A DNA stretch of 64,000 nucleotides from Chryseobacterium jejuense (GTDB taxonomy: Bacteria > Bacteroidota > Bacteroidia > Flavobacteriales > Weeksellaceae). Below, in pieces: positions 35,381-44,548 of the stretch. Made by a program: the position numbers and the translations under genes. The notes beneath the pieces are model-generated. The model was not told the DNA's origin and ran no database searches. It was given only the letters and a program-made list of their open reading frames with translations. The DNA is taken from contig NZ_JAGIPR010000011.1 of the NCBI RefSeq assembly GCF_017877355.1, forward strand, positions 95,444 to 159,443. The letters are read 5' to 3'. Positions within the stretch are counted from its first letter, which is position 1, and each line of letters begins with the position of its first letter.

Positions 35381-35413
35381 AAAAGCCCCGGAAGATACTC
35401 CCGAAGCTTTTTT
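35381..35413 (-). terminator. Rho-independent terminator of the lipoprotein gene at 35445
   Basis: On the minus strand a hairpin AAGCTTCGGGA/TCCGGGGCTT is followed by T's, about 32 bp past the stop. Confidence 0.7.
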
Positions 35414-35444
35414 AATTATAAAAAACTGAAAAGATATTTCGTAA

Positions 35445-35999
35445 TTAATGAGCATTGATTGTTTTAATCTTTGATTCATCAAGGTTATAATACTTTACTA
35501 CCGCATTATAATCACTTAAATCAACACTATTAGCTGCTTTTGCAGACTTTTTAGCTGGATCAGCAGGTACTAATACAATTCTAAATGTTTGATTTGTCAA
35601 ATATTTAGAAATTTCTGCGGATGTCATTTGTGTTCCCTGATTAAAATTTGCTTTTGTTTCAACATTTACAACACTACTATTAAACTTAAAGTTATAATCC
35701 AGTTCTCTATTTGTTGGCAAACCATTTACATCATCAAGATAATATGTTTTGGGAATTTGTTGCCACAGATTATCTTCTTTTTTATATACAAGAACGACAT
35801 CAGTAGATTGAATATTGATATCAGATATTAATGTATAATTGTTTGCTGCTGTAAATGATCCAGTCGCATCCGTCATAATTGGAAAAGTATCATTATCCTT
35901 TCCTGGGTTTACCACAACCGGATCATCATTACTATTATCACAACTATATGTAAGAAATCCGACACCGGCTAATAATATAAGTGGAAGAATTTTTCTCAT
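35445..35999 (-). CDS. Hypothetical exported lipoprotein
   Basis: This 184-aa protein has a lipobox LTYSC at about residue 20, followed by an Asn/Asp-rich linker (DNSNDDPVVVNPGKDND). The rest is beta-rich with GLPTNRELDYNFKF and LTNQTFRIVLVPAD. I do not recognise the family. Similar small lipoproteins are common singletons in flavobacteria. It stands alone and is divergent from the GH3 gene, with about 116 bp between starts. Confidence 0.68.
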   Translation of the reverse strand: MRKILPLILLAGVGFLTYSCDNSNDDPVVVNPGKDNDTFPIMTDATGSFTAANNYTLISDINIQSTDVVLVYKKEDNLWQQIPKTYYLDDVNGLPTNRELDYNFKFNSSVVNVETKANFNQGTQMTSAEISKYLTNQTFRIVLVPADPAKKSAKAANSVDLSDYNAVVKYYNLDESKIKTINAH

Positions 36000-36070
36000 T
36001 TCTATAAATGTTTAGTTATTATTTATATTGCGTATTCAAATCATATACCAAAAATTTCAAAATCTTTGTT

Positions 36071-36098
36071 TTTGTCAATTTTTTTAATTGTATTTTTG
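36071..36098 (+). promoter_or_regulatory. Promoter of the GH3 gene
   Basis: TATTTTTG at 36091-36098 is an exact -7 match, with TTTG 16 bp upstream (36071) or 23 bp upstream (36064). Its location inside the extended reading frame confirms the ATG at 36116. Confidence 0.6.
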
Positions 36099-36115
36099 TT
36101 CTTATTCAAAAAGTC

Positions 36116-37819
36116 ATGAAGAAATTATTATATACTTCACTCTTTATTGCAGCATTGATTAGTCCTAGGATTAATGCCCAGTATCAGCCTAAAAATACTT
36201 CGAAAGAAGATCTGAAAAAGGCTCAGCAATGGGTTGAAAAAATTTATAAAAATCTTTCACAGGATGAAAAACTGGGGCAGCTTTTTATTGTTGCTCTTTA
36301 TACCAATAAAGGAGAAGACTATATCAATCAGGTAAGAAACATTGTTGCTAATGATAAAATCGGAGGTTTAATCCTGATGCAGGATGATGCCGCAAGAGAA
36401 ATCAACCTGGTGAATGAATTCCAGCAAAAATCCAAAATCCCTTTGATGATCGGAATGGATGCGGAATGGGGTTTATTCCAGAGAATTGCAACAGCACATA
36501 AATTTCCATGGGCCATGACTTTGGGAGCTATTCAGGACAAAAATTTAGTGTATCAGATGTCTGCTAAAATTGCTGAGGATTGTCACAGAATGGGGATCAA
36601 CTGGGATTTTGCTCCGGTAGTGGATGTAAATACCAATCCGAACAACCCTATCATCGGTAACAGAAGCTTCGGCTCTGAAGTGGATAATGTGATCAGCTCT
36701 GCTCTATCCTATTCTAACGGACTTCAGGACAATAATATTTTAGCAGCCATTAAACATTTCCCTGGCCACGGAGATACCAGTACGGATTCACATCTTGATC
36801 TGCCGGTGGTTTCCCATAATATGGAAAGACTTAACTCAACAGAGCTGGCTCCATTTAAAGCTTTAATGGATAAGGGTATTGGCGGGGTTATGGTAGCTCA
36901 CCTATACGTTCCAAGCTTAGAATCCGGAAAAGGTATTCCTGCTTCTGTTTCTAAAAATATCATCACAGGATTATTGAAGGATAAACTTGGCTATAAAGGA
37001 TTAATTATAACAGATGCTTTAAATATGGGCGCTGTTGCTAACAAATACAAACCAGGAGAACTGGATGCTATGGCATTTAAAGCTGGAAATGATATTATGC
37101 TTTTCTCTCAGGGAGTTTCTGAAGGGAAAAAACTGATTCAGAAAGCCATTGATAACAAAGAAATCTCTCAATCCAGAGTAGAAGAAAGTGTAAAAAAGAT
37201 TCTTTTAACAAAATATTTCTTAGGACTTACCCAGTACACTCCGAAAAATCCGGAAAATATCAATGCTGACCTGAATAATGATTCTCATAAAACATTGGTT
37301 CAAAATCTTTATTCTAATGCATTAACGTTATTAAAGGATGAAAAAAAACTGCTTCCTCTATCCGGAAAACAAGTTTATTATGTTCCTTTAGAAGAAGCTC
37401 CTTACCAGACATTCGCTAATAGAATGGGATCTAATATTATGATCAAAAAGGCAAGTGAGATCAATACCATTCCAGCGGGATCTACAGTAGTTGTTGGTTT
37501 CCACAAGGATAATTCAACAGCTTATAAGCCGTATAAAATATCTTCAGAATCTAAACAGGTTCTTGCTGATCTTACTAAAAATCAGAATGTGATTCTTAAT
37601 GTATTCGGAAGCGCCTATGCTTTAAAAGATATTGATCTGTCAAAAGTTTCCACAGTTCTGGTATCTTATGAAAACAATGACGATTCTATGAATGCAACAG
37701 CAGATGCATTAAATGGAAAAACAAAAATTTGGGGCAGACTTCCTGTACTGGTTAACGATCAACTGAAGCCGGGAATGGGTATAGACCTTAATCCTGCTTC
37801 CCCGATGAACACAAAATAA
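36116..37819 (+). CDS. Glycoside hydrolase family 3 protein, NagZ-like beta-N-acetylhexosaminidase
   Basis: The ATG at 36116 gives 567 aa with a signal peptide cleaved near INAQ (about 20). The frame is open from 36008, but the promoter at 36091 excludes that start. GH3 motifs are MGMDAEWG-type GMDAEWGLFQR, KHFPGHGDTSTDSHLDLP (the His/Asp dyad of NagZ-type enzymes) and VIITDALNMGAV carrying the Asp nucleophile as TDAL. A C-terminal domain (ALTLLKDEKKLLPL) extends past the usual NagZ. It probably removes N-acetylglucosamine from peptidoglycan fragments in the periplasm. The bshA gene follows by 27 bp, so they may be co-transcribed. Confidence 0.87.
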   Translation: MKKLLYTSLFIAALISPRINAQYQPKNTSKEDLKKAQQWVEKIYKNLSQDEKLGQLFIVALYTNKGEDYINQVRNIVANDKIGGLILMQDDAAREINLVNEFQQKSKIPLMIGMDAEWGLFQRIATAHKFPWAMTLGAIQDKNLVYQMSAKIAEDCHRMGINWDFAPVVDVNTNPNNPIIGNRSFGSEVDNVISSALSYSNGLQDNNILAAIKHFPGHGDTSTDSHLDLPVVSHNMERLNSTELAPFKALMDKGIGGVMVAHLYVPSLESGKGIPASVSKNIITGLLKDKLGYKGLIITDALNMGAVANKYKPGELDAMAFKAGNDIMLFSQGVSEGKKLIQKAIDNKEISQSRVEESVKKILLTKYFLGLTQYTPKNPENINADLNNDSHKTLVQNLYSNALTLLKDEKKLLPLSGKQVYYVPLEEAPYQTFANRMGSNIMIKKASEINTIPAGSTVVVGFHKDNSTAYKPYKISSESKQVLADLTKNQNVILNVFGSAYALKDIDLSKVSTVLVSYENNDDSMNATADALNGKTKIWGRLPVLVNDQLKPGMGIDLNPASPMNTK

Positions 37820-37846
37820 AACAACATCAAAAACAACAATAATCTA

Positions 37847-38995
37847 ATGAAAATAGGCATACTTTGCTACCCAACCTATGGTGGAAGCGGAATTGTAGCA
37901 ACAGAACTGGGAATGTCTCTTGCCAACAAAGGATATGAAGTACACTTCATCAGCTCTGCTCTTCCTGCAAGATTAGACATTACCAATCCGAATATTTTCT
38001 TTCATAGAGTAAATGTTCAGACATATCCGCTTTTTCAGTATCAACCTTATGATATTGCGCTAAGTTCAATGATCTACAGGGTTGTTAATCTATATAAACT
38101 GGATCTGCTACATGCTCATTATGCCATTCCTTATGCATATGCGGCTTTTACAGCTAAACAGATGCTACGGGAAGACAATAATGATATTCCTTTGGTCACT
38201 ACTCTTCACGGAACGGATATTACCCTTGTAGGGCAGCACCCAAGTTATAAACATGCAGTAGAGTTTTCTATTAACCAATCAGATGCGATTACTTCGGTTT
38301 CTGAAAGCCTGAAAAAAGATACGCTTCAGTTTTTCAATATCAAAAAGGAAATCCAGGTGATTACCAATTTTATTGATAATTCTGAATTTGACGACTGTAC
38401 GGAATGCCAGAGAACTCAGTTTGCAAATCCTGATGAAAAAATATTGATCCACGTATCGAATCTTCGTCCCGTAAAACGTGTGGATGAAGTATTACAGATC
38501 TTTAAAAATGTTGAGAAAAAGGTAAAATCTAAACTTATCATCATTGGTGAAGGTCCTGATATGGAAAAAGTGAATCAATTCCTTGAAGAAAACCCGGATC
38601 TTATCTCAAAAATCCGCCTTCTGGGGAAAGTAAATGATCTTTATAAAATTCTTCAGCTTTCCGATGTGTTTTTACTTCCCTCAGAGCAGGAGAGTTTTGG
38701 TTTAGCGGCTTTGGAAGCAATGGCGGCTTATACTCCAGTTATCAGTTCTAATGCAGGAGGAATTCCTGAGGTAAATATTCAGGGAGAAACGGGATATTTA
38801 GCAGAAATCGGAAATGTAGAAGCGATGAGCAACTACACTATCAAATTATTAAGCAATGATGAACTTTTAGCCAAAATGAAGAAAAATGCAAAAGAACAGG
38901 CTATAAAATTCGATTTGAAAAACATTCTTCCTATCTATGAAAAAATGTATAGAACAACTATAGAAAATTTTAAAGAAGAGCTGACGAAAGTATAA
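37847..38995 (+). CDS. bshA: N-acetyl-alpha-D-glucosaminyl L-malate synthase BshA
   Basis: This 382-aa GT4-family glycosyltransferase has the N-terminal GILCYPTYGGSGIVATELG motif, LPARLD, LLHAHYAIPYA and TTLHGTDITLVG. The C-terminal donor-site motif is LLPSEQESFGLAALEAMAA, given as its core. These residues are characteristic of BshA, which joins UDP-GlcNAc to L-malate as the first step of bacillithiol synthesis. Bacillithiol is a low-molecular-weight thiol found in Firmicutes and in Bacteroidota such as this group. bshB and bshC are not in the window. A terminator follows at 39042. Confidence 0.93.
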   Translation: MKIGILCYPTYGGSGIVATELGMSLANKGYEVHFISSALPARLDITNPNIFFHRVNVQTYPLFQYQPYDIALSSMIYRVVNLYKLDLLHAHYAIPYAYAAFTAKQMLREDNNDIPLVTTLHGTDITLVGQHPSYKHAVEFSINQSDAITSVSESLKKDTLQFFNIKKEIQVITNFIDNSEFDDCTECQRTQFANPDEKILIHVSNLRPVKRVDEVLQIFKNVEKKVKSKLIIIGEGPDMEKVNQFLEENPDLISKIRLLGKVNDLYKILQLSDVFLLPSEQESFGLAALEAMAAYTPVISSNAGGIPEVNIQGETGYLAEIGNVEAMSNYTIKLLSNDELLAKMKKNAKEQAIKFDLKNILPIYEKMYRTTIENFKEELTKV

Positions 38996-39041
38996 ATATT
39001 TACATTACACTCTTTAAAATTTATATCAAAATAACAACTTT

Positions 39042-39071
39042 AAAATCTTCTGTATTTGCAGAAGATTTTTT
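39042..39071 (+). terminator. Rho-independent terminator of bshA
   Basis: A perfect 11-bp stem (aaaatcttctg/cagaagatttt) with a 6-nt loop and T's lies 47 bp past the stop. Confidence 0.85.
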
Positions 39072-39277
39072 GATGTATAAATATTTATGAAGTATTTATG
39101 AAGCTACACTATGGCAACATATGTTGTATCTATGTTGTACCTAGAAATTTTAAAATAAATAGGAAATTACCGAATTTTGCCTATCCCATTTTATAGAATA
39201 TGAGAACTGATAGATCTAAAGCTCCAAAAGCCATTATCGTGTTCTCCTTGAATAAATCAATACAAATCCATAAACAA

Positions 39278-39880
39278 ATGAAAAAAAAAATTATTTTAAT
39301 GCTATCAATGATACCATGCCTGTCATTTGCCCAGGTAGGAATATCTACCGATACACCAACCGCAACATTAGATGTAAATGGAAATACAAGAGTTAGAAAT
39401 CTAACCGGAACAACTAATAATTCAACATTATATCCTAATTCGGTGGTTGTAACGTCCAATGACGGCACACTAACCAATTCAAGTGCCTTAAATATCTTAT
39501 ACTCATCAGGAATATACAGGTGGTCAGACTCCAACAATAACTGGACAAATATCAGAACAGGCAGTAAAGAAGCGAGGCTCGATTTCACAGGGCGCGCTTC
39601 AATTTCAGGTCTCCCGGCAATAACATTTTCACTTCTGTATAAAGTAGGGGGCACAATGACTATTATTCAGAGTCCTGTTGTATCATCAGGAGGAACCGGC
39701 ACTGTTACAAATATAACAGCCAACAGTTTTACTCTTACTATAACCATGCCTAGCTCATTACCGCAGGTTTTCAATTTCACTTTTACAACGACAAATGGTA
39801 TTACCTCCATTAATGCCGGAAATGCCGGTGGTACTTTTTGGATTCAGGGAACCTGGCATTCCATGCCGAATTTAAATTAA
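39278..39880 (+). CDS. Exported 'QVGIST'-type surface protein, function unknown
   Basis: The ATG at 39278 gives 200 aa with a signal peptide (KKIILMLSMIPCLSFA) and a mature start QVGISTDTPTATLDVNG. This matches the motif at the start of the proteins at 53043 and 53848 (QVGINTPxP). The remainder is Thr/Ser/Asn-rich and beta-strand-like, with a WIQGTWHSMPNLN end. It is probably a secreted or surface protein. No known catalytic motif is seen. The frame is open from 39200, but that extension lacks a signal. Confidence 0.68.
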   Translation: MKKKIILMLSMIPCLSFAQVGISTDTPTATLDVNGNTRVRNLTGTTNNSTLYPNSVVVTSNDGTLTNSSALNILYSSGIYRWSDSNNNWTNIRTGSKEARLDFTGRASISGLPAITFSLLYKVGGTMTIIQSPVVSSGGTGTVTNITANSFTLTITMPSSLPQVFNFTFTTTNGITSINAGNAGGTFWIQGTWHSMPNLN

Positions 39881-40099
39881 ACACAAGAAATAAAATATGG
39901 CTGAGCTAGGCATTAACAAGAGTCTTTTAATCAAAATAAGGAAAAGTATTAAAGAACAGATTTAAAATTACCTAATAAAAAATAATCTTTCTACATATTG
40001 ACATATATAGAACGCTGCTTGAAAAACTTCAACATCGTACTCATCAAAGCATGATATTTATATTTATCTTGATCGCAATACTTATTCCCAATTACTGAA

Positions 40100-40646
40100 A
40101 TGATGAGAAAAAAAATTGCTTCCACTCTGTTTATAAGAAGCCTTATAATAAGTCTTCTCTGCATAGCCGGAATCTCCTCATGCCACCAGCCGGAAGAAAC
40201 AGCAACCTCTGATACCAGTTTTACTTTTAGTGTTATGCAATTCAACGTTTGACAGGAAGGGACTATGATAACAGGAGGTTTTAATGCTATTGTCAATGAA
40301 ATAGCAACCCACAATCCTGATTTTGTTACCATGTCAGAGGTGAGAAACTATAACAATACCTCATTTTACGAAAGAATACTGCAGGCATTAGAAAAAAGGG
40401 CATGAAGTATTTTTCTTTTTCAAGTTATGAAACTGCTATTCTGAGCAGATATCATATCAAAGAATTCAGTAAGGACAATGCTATTCACAGTATACATAAA
40501 TAAATTGATTACTGAAATTAAGGGACGGGAAATAGCCGTATACTCTGCTCATCTGGACTATACTCACTATGCAGTCTATCTTCCACGGGGATATGATACC
40601 AACAGATCATAAAGCTGTTATAAGTACTTTCAAGATTAAAAGATAA
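40100..40646 (+). pseudogene. Decayed endonuclease/exonuclease/phosphatase-family lipoprotein gene
   Basis: A signal-like start at 40100 (MMRKKIASTLFIRSL, then CHQPEETATSDTS) is followed by SFTFSVMQFNV, an in-frame TGA at 40250 where a Trp is expected (FNV[W]QEG), and QEGTMITGGFNAIVNEIA with PDFVTMSEVRN. After a shift, YFSFSSYETAILSRYHIKEF and then EIKGREIAVYSAHLDYTHYA and TDHKAVISTF appear. These are EEP-fold motifs (QFNxW, SEVRN, SAHLD, TDH). At least two stops and one frameshift are present, and the end is shortened. It was clearly a secreted EEP hydrolase of a subfamily different from the intact gene at 17140. Confidence 0.8.
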
Positions 40647-40735
40647 CCAGAATACTATCGAGTAAAAAACTTAACAATCCCTGCTGCCTATTTCATAATG
40701 GAAACTATTGAATGGATTTATTAATATATAGCTCT

Positions 40736-41995
40736 ATGACGGAGAAGCTTCTTCAATATCTTTGGAACTATAAGGTTTTTAAATATTTTGACTTCAAGGA
40801 TGTTGAAGGAAATTCTGTTGAGATCATACAATTCGGAAAATGGAACAAAGATGCAGGTCCGGATTTTCTGGATGCTAAAATCAAAATCAACGGCGTAGTT
40901 CTTGCCGGAAATATAGAGCTGCATGTCCGTTCTTCAGACTGGATTTTCCATAATCATTCTCAGGATCCGAATTACCAGAACATTATTCTTCATATTGTTT
41001 TTCAACATGATACTGAAATTAGTATGCTTACTGATCAGAAAGTTCCGACTCTCGAACTGAAACATTATATTGATGAAAATATAGTATGGAAATATGAAAG
41101 ATTAATCCATAGCAACCAGTTTATTGCCTGTGAAAATATTTTTAATAAAGATAAAATTCCTGTGAATTTTCATGAAGGAAATATTCTGAAAAAACTGGAA
41201 GAAAAGTCTCATGAGCTTGAGCAAAGCTTAATTCTGTACAAAAATAATTTTGAAGCGGTTTTATTCCACAGCCTTGCTTATTCTTTCGGATTAAAAGTGA
41301 ACGCTTATATTTTCAGACAAATTGCAGAAAGCGTGGATTACAGTATAATTAATAAGATCAGGCAGAATTCCTTACAGCTTGAAGCACTCTTGTTTGGAAT
41401 TTCCGGATGGCTCACTAGTCCTGAAGACGGGCAAATGAAAATATGGAAACGGGAATTTGATTTTCTAAAAGCAAAGTTTAAGATTTCAGATCTGGTATTC
41501 CATCCTAAATTTTTAAGATTACGACCACCTAATTTTCCAACAATACGTTTGTCTCAACTCGCAAACCTTTATCAACATCAGAATTTATTTTCAAAAGTAA
41601 TGGATGCAGAAAATATTGAAGAGCTGTATGATCTTTTTAAATCGGTGAAAGCTTCTGAATACTGGGATTGTCATTTTAATTTCGGAATCATTTCAAAAGT
41701 ACAGCCCAAGGTGTTGAGTAAGGATTTTATTGACCTCATCATTCTGAATACCATTCTTCCTTTACAATATACTTACCATAAATATCACAGTGAAGAAATT
41801 GCGGATAAGATCATGGAATTTTATCAGAATATTACTGCTGAAAAAAACTCAGTAGTCCAGAACTGGAAAAATCTTGGAGTACCCATCATTAATGCCCTCG
41901 AAAGCCAGAGCCTTATTTATCACTATAAAAATTCATGTGACAAAAAAAATTGCTTAACTTGCAGTATTGGATTTAAACTTTTAAAAGAATCTTGA
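40736..41995 (+). CDS. DUF2851 family protein
   Basis: The start at 40736 (MTEKLLQYLWNYK) gives 419 aa; the frame opens 24 bp earlier. DUF2851 motifs visible are FGKWNKDAGPDFLDAKIKING, written as the core KWNKDAGPDFLDAK, then GNIELHVRSSDW, HSQDPNYQNIILHIVF, and a Cys-rich end CDKKNCLTCSIGF. The acidic/Lys pattern resembles PD-(D/E)XK nucleases, and a nuclease fold has been suggested for the family, but the function is not established. The PspC-domain gene begins 1 bp after it and GNAT overlaps that by 1 bp, so all three form a tight operon. Confidence 0.82.
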   Translation: MTEKLLQYLWNYKVFKYFDFKDVEGNSVEIIQFGKWNKDAGPDFLDAKIKINGVVLAGNIELHVRSSDWIFHNHSQDPNYQNIILHIVFQHDTEISMLTDQKVPTLELKHYIDENIVWKYERLIHSNQFIACENIFNKDKIPVNFHEGNILKKLEEKSHELEQSLILYKNNFEAVLFHSLAYSFGLKVNAYIFRQIAESVDYSIINKIRQNSLQLEALLFGISGWLTSPEDGQMKIWKREFDFLKAKFKISDLVFHPKFLRLRPPNFPTIRLSQLANLYQHQNLFSKVMDAENIEELYDLFKSVKASEYWDCHFNFGIISKVQPKVLSKDFIDLIILNTILPLQYTYHKYHSEEIADKIMEFYQNITAEKNSVVQNWKNLGVPIINALESQSLIYHYKNSCDKKNCLTCSIGFKLLKES

Positions 41996-41996
41996 A

Positions 41997-42218
41997 ATGC
42001 TGAGTAATATCCGTCATAAAATGGAAAGAGAATGGTTTGGTGTACTGACAAGAATGGGTGCTAAGCTGGGAATTCCCGTTTCCAAATTAAGGGTCTTTTT
42101 CATCTACTCTACTTTTGCTACGGCCGGATTTTTCTTTCTGATTTATCTGGGTTTGGCATTTACTTTGTGGATTAAAGATATTTTCATCACAAGAAGACCA
42201 AGCGTCTTTGATTTATAA
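41997..42218 (+). CDS. PspC domain-containing small membrane protein
   Basis: This 73-aa protein has an N-terminal PspC-like segment (GVLTRMGAKLGIPVSKLRVFFIYST) and one long TM region (about 38-58). PspC-type proteins belong to envelope stress systems. Their exact role in this lineage is unknown. It lies 1 bp after the DUF2851 gene and shares one base with the next start (TAATG). Confidence 0.75.
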   Translation: MLSNIRHKMEREWFGVLTRMGAKLGIPVSKLRVFFIYSTFATAGFFFLIYLGLAFTLWIKDIFITRRPSVFDL

Positions 42219-42736
42219 TGATTATGGAATTTTTGCCAATTACTTCTGCTGAAGATCATAGAGTTCAGGAGATCTATACTTCTTATATCAGTACTTTTCC
42301 TGTAGACGAACAAAGAGATAAAGAACAGTTTCTGAATTTATTTTCAAATCCAAAAGTAAGTTTCATGTCTATCATGCACGAATCTGAAGCAATAGGCTAC
42401 CTCATCTTATGGGAGCTAAGTTCTTTTGTTTTTGTAGAACATTTCGAAGTGTTTGAGTCTTTCAGAAGCAAAAAACTGGGATCTCATATCATGCAGCACT
42501 TATTGGAAAACTATCCGAGAATTATCCTGGAAATTGAACCTGAAGATCTGAATGATGATGCTAAAAGACGTTATTCTTTCTATCAGAGAAATAACTTCGG
42601 TTTGATTGATACTACTTATATACAGCCAAGCTATGGAGAAGGGAAACAGTCTCTGAACTTATGGCTGCTGGCCAATTATTCTCCTGAAAACGTAGAGGAG
42701 ATTAAAACTGAAATTTGTGATACTGTTTATCCTTAA
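42218..42736 (+). CDS. GNAT-family N-acetyltransferase
   Basis: This 172-aa protein has the GNAT fold pattern: VEHFEVFESFRSKKLGSHIMQHLL carries the acetyl-CoA-binding R/Q-x-x-G-x-G/A-like element as RSKKLGSH, preceded by FLNLFSN and followed by RRYSFYQRNNFGLID near the C-terminus. The substrate is unknown. The start is the ATG at 42218, overlapping the PspC gene stop, or 42224. A good terminator follows. Confidence 0.78.
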   Translation: MIMEFLPITSAEDHRVQEIYTSYISTFPVDEQRDKEQFLNLFSNPKVSFMSIMHESEAIGYLILWELSSFVFVEHFEVFESFRSKKLGSHIMQHLLENYPRIILEIEPEDLNDDAKRRYSFYQRNNFGLIDTTYIQPSYGEGKQSLNLWLLANYSPENVEEIKTEICDTVYP

Positions 42737-42741
42737 TATAG

Positions 42742-42771
42742 AACGCCGGAAATATTCCGGCGTTATTTTTT
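42742..42771 (+). terminator. Rho-independent terminator of the DUF2851-PspC-GNAT operon
   Basis: A perfect 10-bp stem (aacgccggaa/ttccggcgtt) with a 3-nt loop and T's begins 5 bp after the stop. Confidence 0.9.
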
Positions 42772-42879
42772 GATTGAGGATGAAGGGTTAATTGGGATAG
42801 CAGTATTAACCACAGATTGCTCAGATTTTCACACATGTTTGTACTTTATTCTTTCTATGGATTGTTAAACTGATCGTAT

Positions 42880-43614
42880 CTAATTCACTTCGTATTCCAG
42901 TTTTATGGTGATACTGGCTTCTTTTTCTTTGGAAGATGTATTGAATGTTCCGCCATAAGAATAGTCTTCGTTTGAGTTGGGAGCTGTGATCTGAATGACT
43001 CCCATGGTGGCTTTTTTAAGATTTCCTAAACTGCTGCCGGAGTTTTCTGCAATTTTTTCAGCGCGTTCCTTAGCGTCTTTTGTCGCACTGGCAATCATTT
43101 CCTGCTTTACAGTGGCCAATTTGGTATAAAAATAAGAAGGCGAAGAAGAGGTGAACTCTATTCCGCGGTTGATAATTTCAGTGATATTTCTGGAAAGGTT
43201 TTCAATTTTACCTACTTCCTTACTTTCGATAGATACATTTTGGGATAAGTTGTAACCAGAAAATTCGCCCTGTACATAATTTCCATTGGAATCATTATAA
43301 CTCCTGAACTGCTTCTGAATATCCACAGAAGAAAATACAATCTCATTCTGTTTTATTCCCTTTGAAATGAGATAATCATTGATGACTTTCCTGTCCAGGG
43401 CTAATTCATCATACGCTGATTTCAATTCAGAATTATTTTTAGAAAAACTTCCTGACCATGTAATTAAGTCAGAAGTAAACTGTTTGGATCCTAAACCTGT
43501 TACGGCGATTGTATTTTCAGATTTATTTCTGTTTTTGATTGCATTTCCCAAAAAACCGAGGCCAAGAACAAAACCCAAAGCTCCTATGGCTACTGCAATA
43601 ATGTTTTTATTCAT
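42880..43614 (-). CDS. SIMPL (BP26/DUF541) domain protein
   Basis: This 244-aa protein has a single N-terminal TM helix (about 8-25) followed by a SIMPL-type domain: IAVTGLGSKQFTSDLITWSGSF, given as GLGSKQFTSDL, then SKGIKQNEIVFSSVDIQ and KDAKERAEKIAENSGSSLG near the C-terminus. SIMPL proteins form periplasmic channel-like assemblies in the studied member BP26. Their role here is unknown. The gene stands alone. Confidence 0.82.
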   Translation of the reverse strand: MNKNIIAVAIGALGFVLGLGFLGNAIKNRNKSENTIAVTGLGSKQFTSDLITWSGSFSKNNSELKSAYDELALDRKVINDYLISKGIKQNEIVFSSVDIQKQFRSYNDSNGNYVQGEFSGYNLSQNVSIESKEVGKIENLSRNITEIINRGIEFTSSSPSYFYTKLATVKQEMIASATKDAKERAEKIAENSGSSLGNLKKATMGVIQITAPNSNEDYSYGGTFNTSSKEKEASITIKLEYEVN

Positions 43615-43704
43615 AAAATGTGTGAATTTGGTTTAATTATGAGATTATTGCAGCAATTTCCATTCCAATATTTTAAGATTTTTTTAACACTAATTGAGCT
43701 TGAT

Positions 43705-44517
43705 CTATTTATGACTATTATTGAGCCTTTCAATAAAAATAGGGATTACTTCTTCCATCCTCAAAAGAACTCCCGACAGATTTCTGGCTTTTACATAGGT
43801 ACGAACCTGAGGTTTCGCTGAAAATGAAAATTCAATAAATTCCGAAATTTTATCGGCGGGAATTCCGGCTTTGACAAAATAATCATCCTCTACTCTGCTC
43901 CGAACCCAGGCAATATGTTCCTGCAGATCATCATATCTGTATTGTCTTTTCTGTTTTCTTGCCTTACCGCTTATCAGATCATAAGCTCCCTGTACATTAA
44001 GGTTTCCTAGTAACATGGGTAAAAGAACACTTTTCACTTCTGCCGGTTTTTCCCGCATCTTTCCCACAGGTTCAGGAAGACCAACAGCCTGTTTTACCTG
44101 TTCCCCTTTATCTGCTTTCGCAACGATTCTGGAATCCTGTTCAAGATCACCTGATAGCTTTTTTACAATCTTCACTTCTCCGACATCTTTGGGAATTTGA
44201 AAAAGAGTTATTAACAATTGTGCATTAGTTCCATCTGAAATAACCCTTCTGGAAACTCTCTTGAAATCTTCTTTCACAAACCTCAGTTCATCATTGGGGT
44301 TGGCTTCAATGGAAAATATTCCCTGTGAATTGGAGTATACTTTTTTATCCGTAGATATATTAACAATGGTTACAGCACTCAAACTTCCTCCTTCCTCATC
44401 AATAATCCGCCCTGTTATCATCTGTTGAGAAAACAAAAGATTACTGCACAACATCACAAGGAAAATAAATCCTCTTTTCCAATACACACTTACTCTATTT
44501 TTTAAATTGTAATCCAA
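43705..44517 (-). CDS. Carboxypeptidase-regulatory-like domain protein, third of a tandem trio
   Basis: This 270-aa protein has a TM or signal region (FIFLVMLCSNLLFSQQ). A CarboxypepD_reg-like beta-sandwich follows (TGRIIDEEGGSLSAVTIVN, IFSIEANPNDELRFVKEDF), with a helical C-terminal part (DLQEHIAWVRSRVEDDYFV). The trio shares a pattern where a beta-sandwich is followed by a conserved region with 'GNL..DSK' and 'FxxY/FSxA'. The function is unknown. It lies 31 bp downstream of the next paralog and is probably co-transcribed with it. Confidence 0.75.
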   Translation of the reverse strand: MDYNLKNRVSVYWKRGFIFLVMLCSNLLFSQQMITGRIIDEEGGSLSAVTIVNISTDKKVYSNSQGIFSIEANPNDELRFVKEDFKRVSRRVISDGTNAQLLITLFQIPKDVGEVKIVKKLSGDLEQDSRIVAKADKGEQVKQAVGLPEPVGKMREKPAEVKSVLLPMLLGNLNVQGAYDLISGKARKQKRQYRYDDLQEHIAWVRSRVEDDYFVKAGIPADKISEFIEFSFSAKPQVRTYVKARNLSGVLLRMEEVIPIFIERLNNSHK

Positions 44518-44548
44518 TTGTTTTTTTATCTATAAAAATACCAGTATT

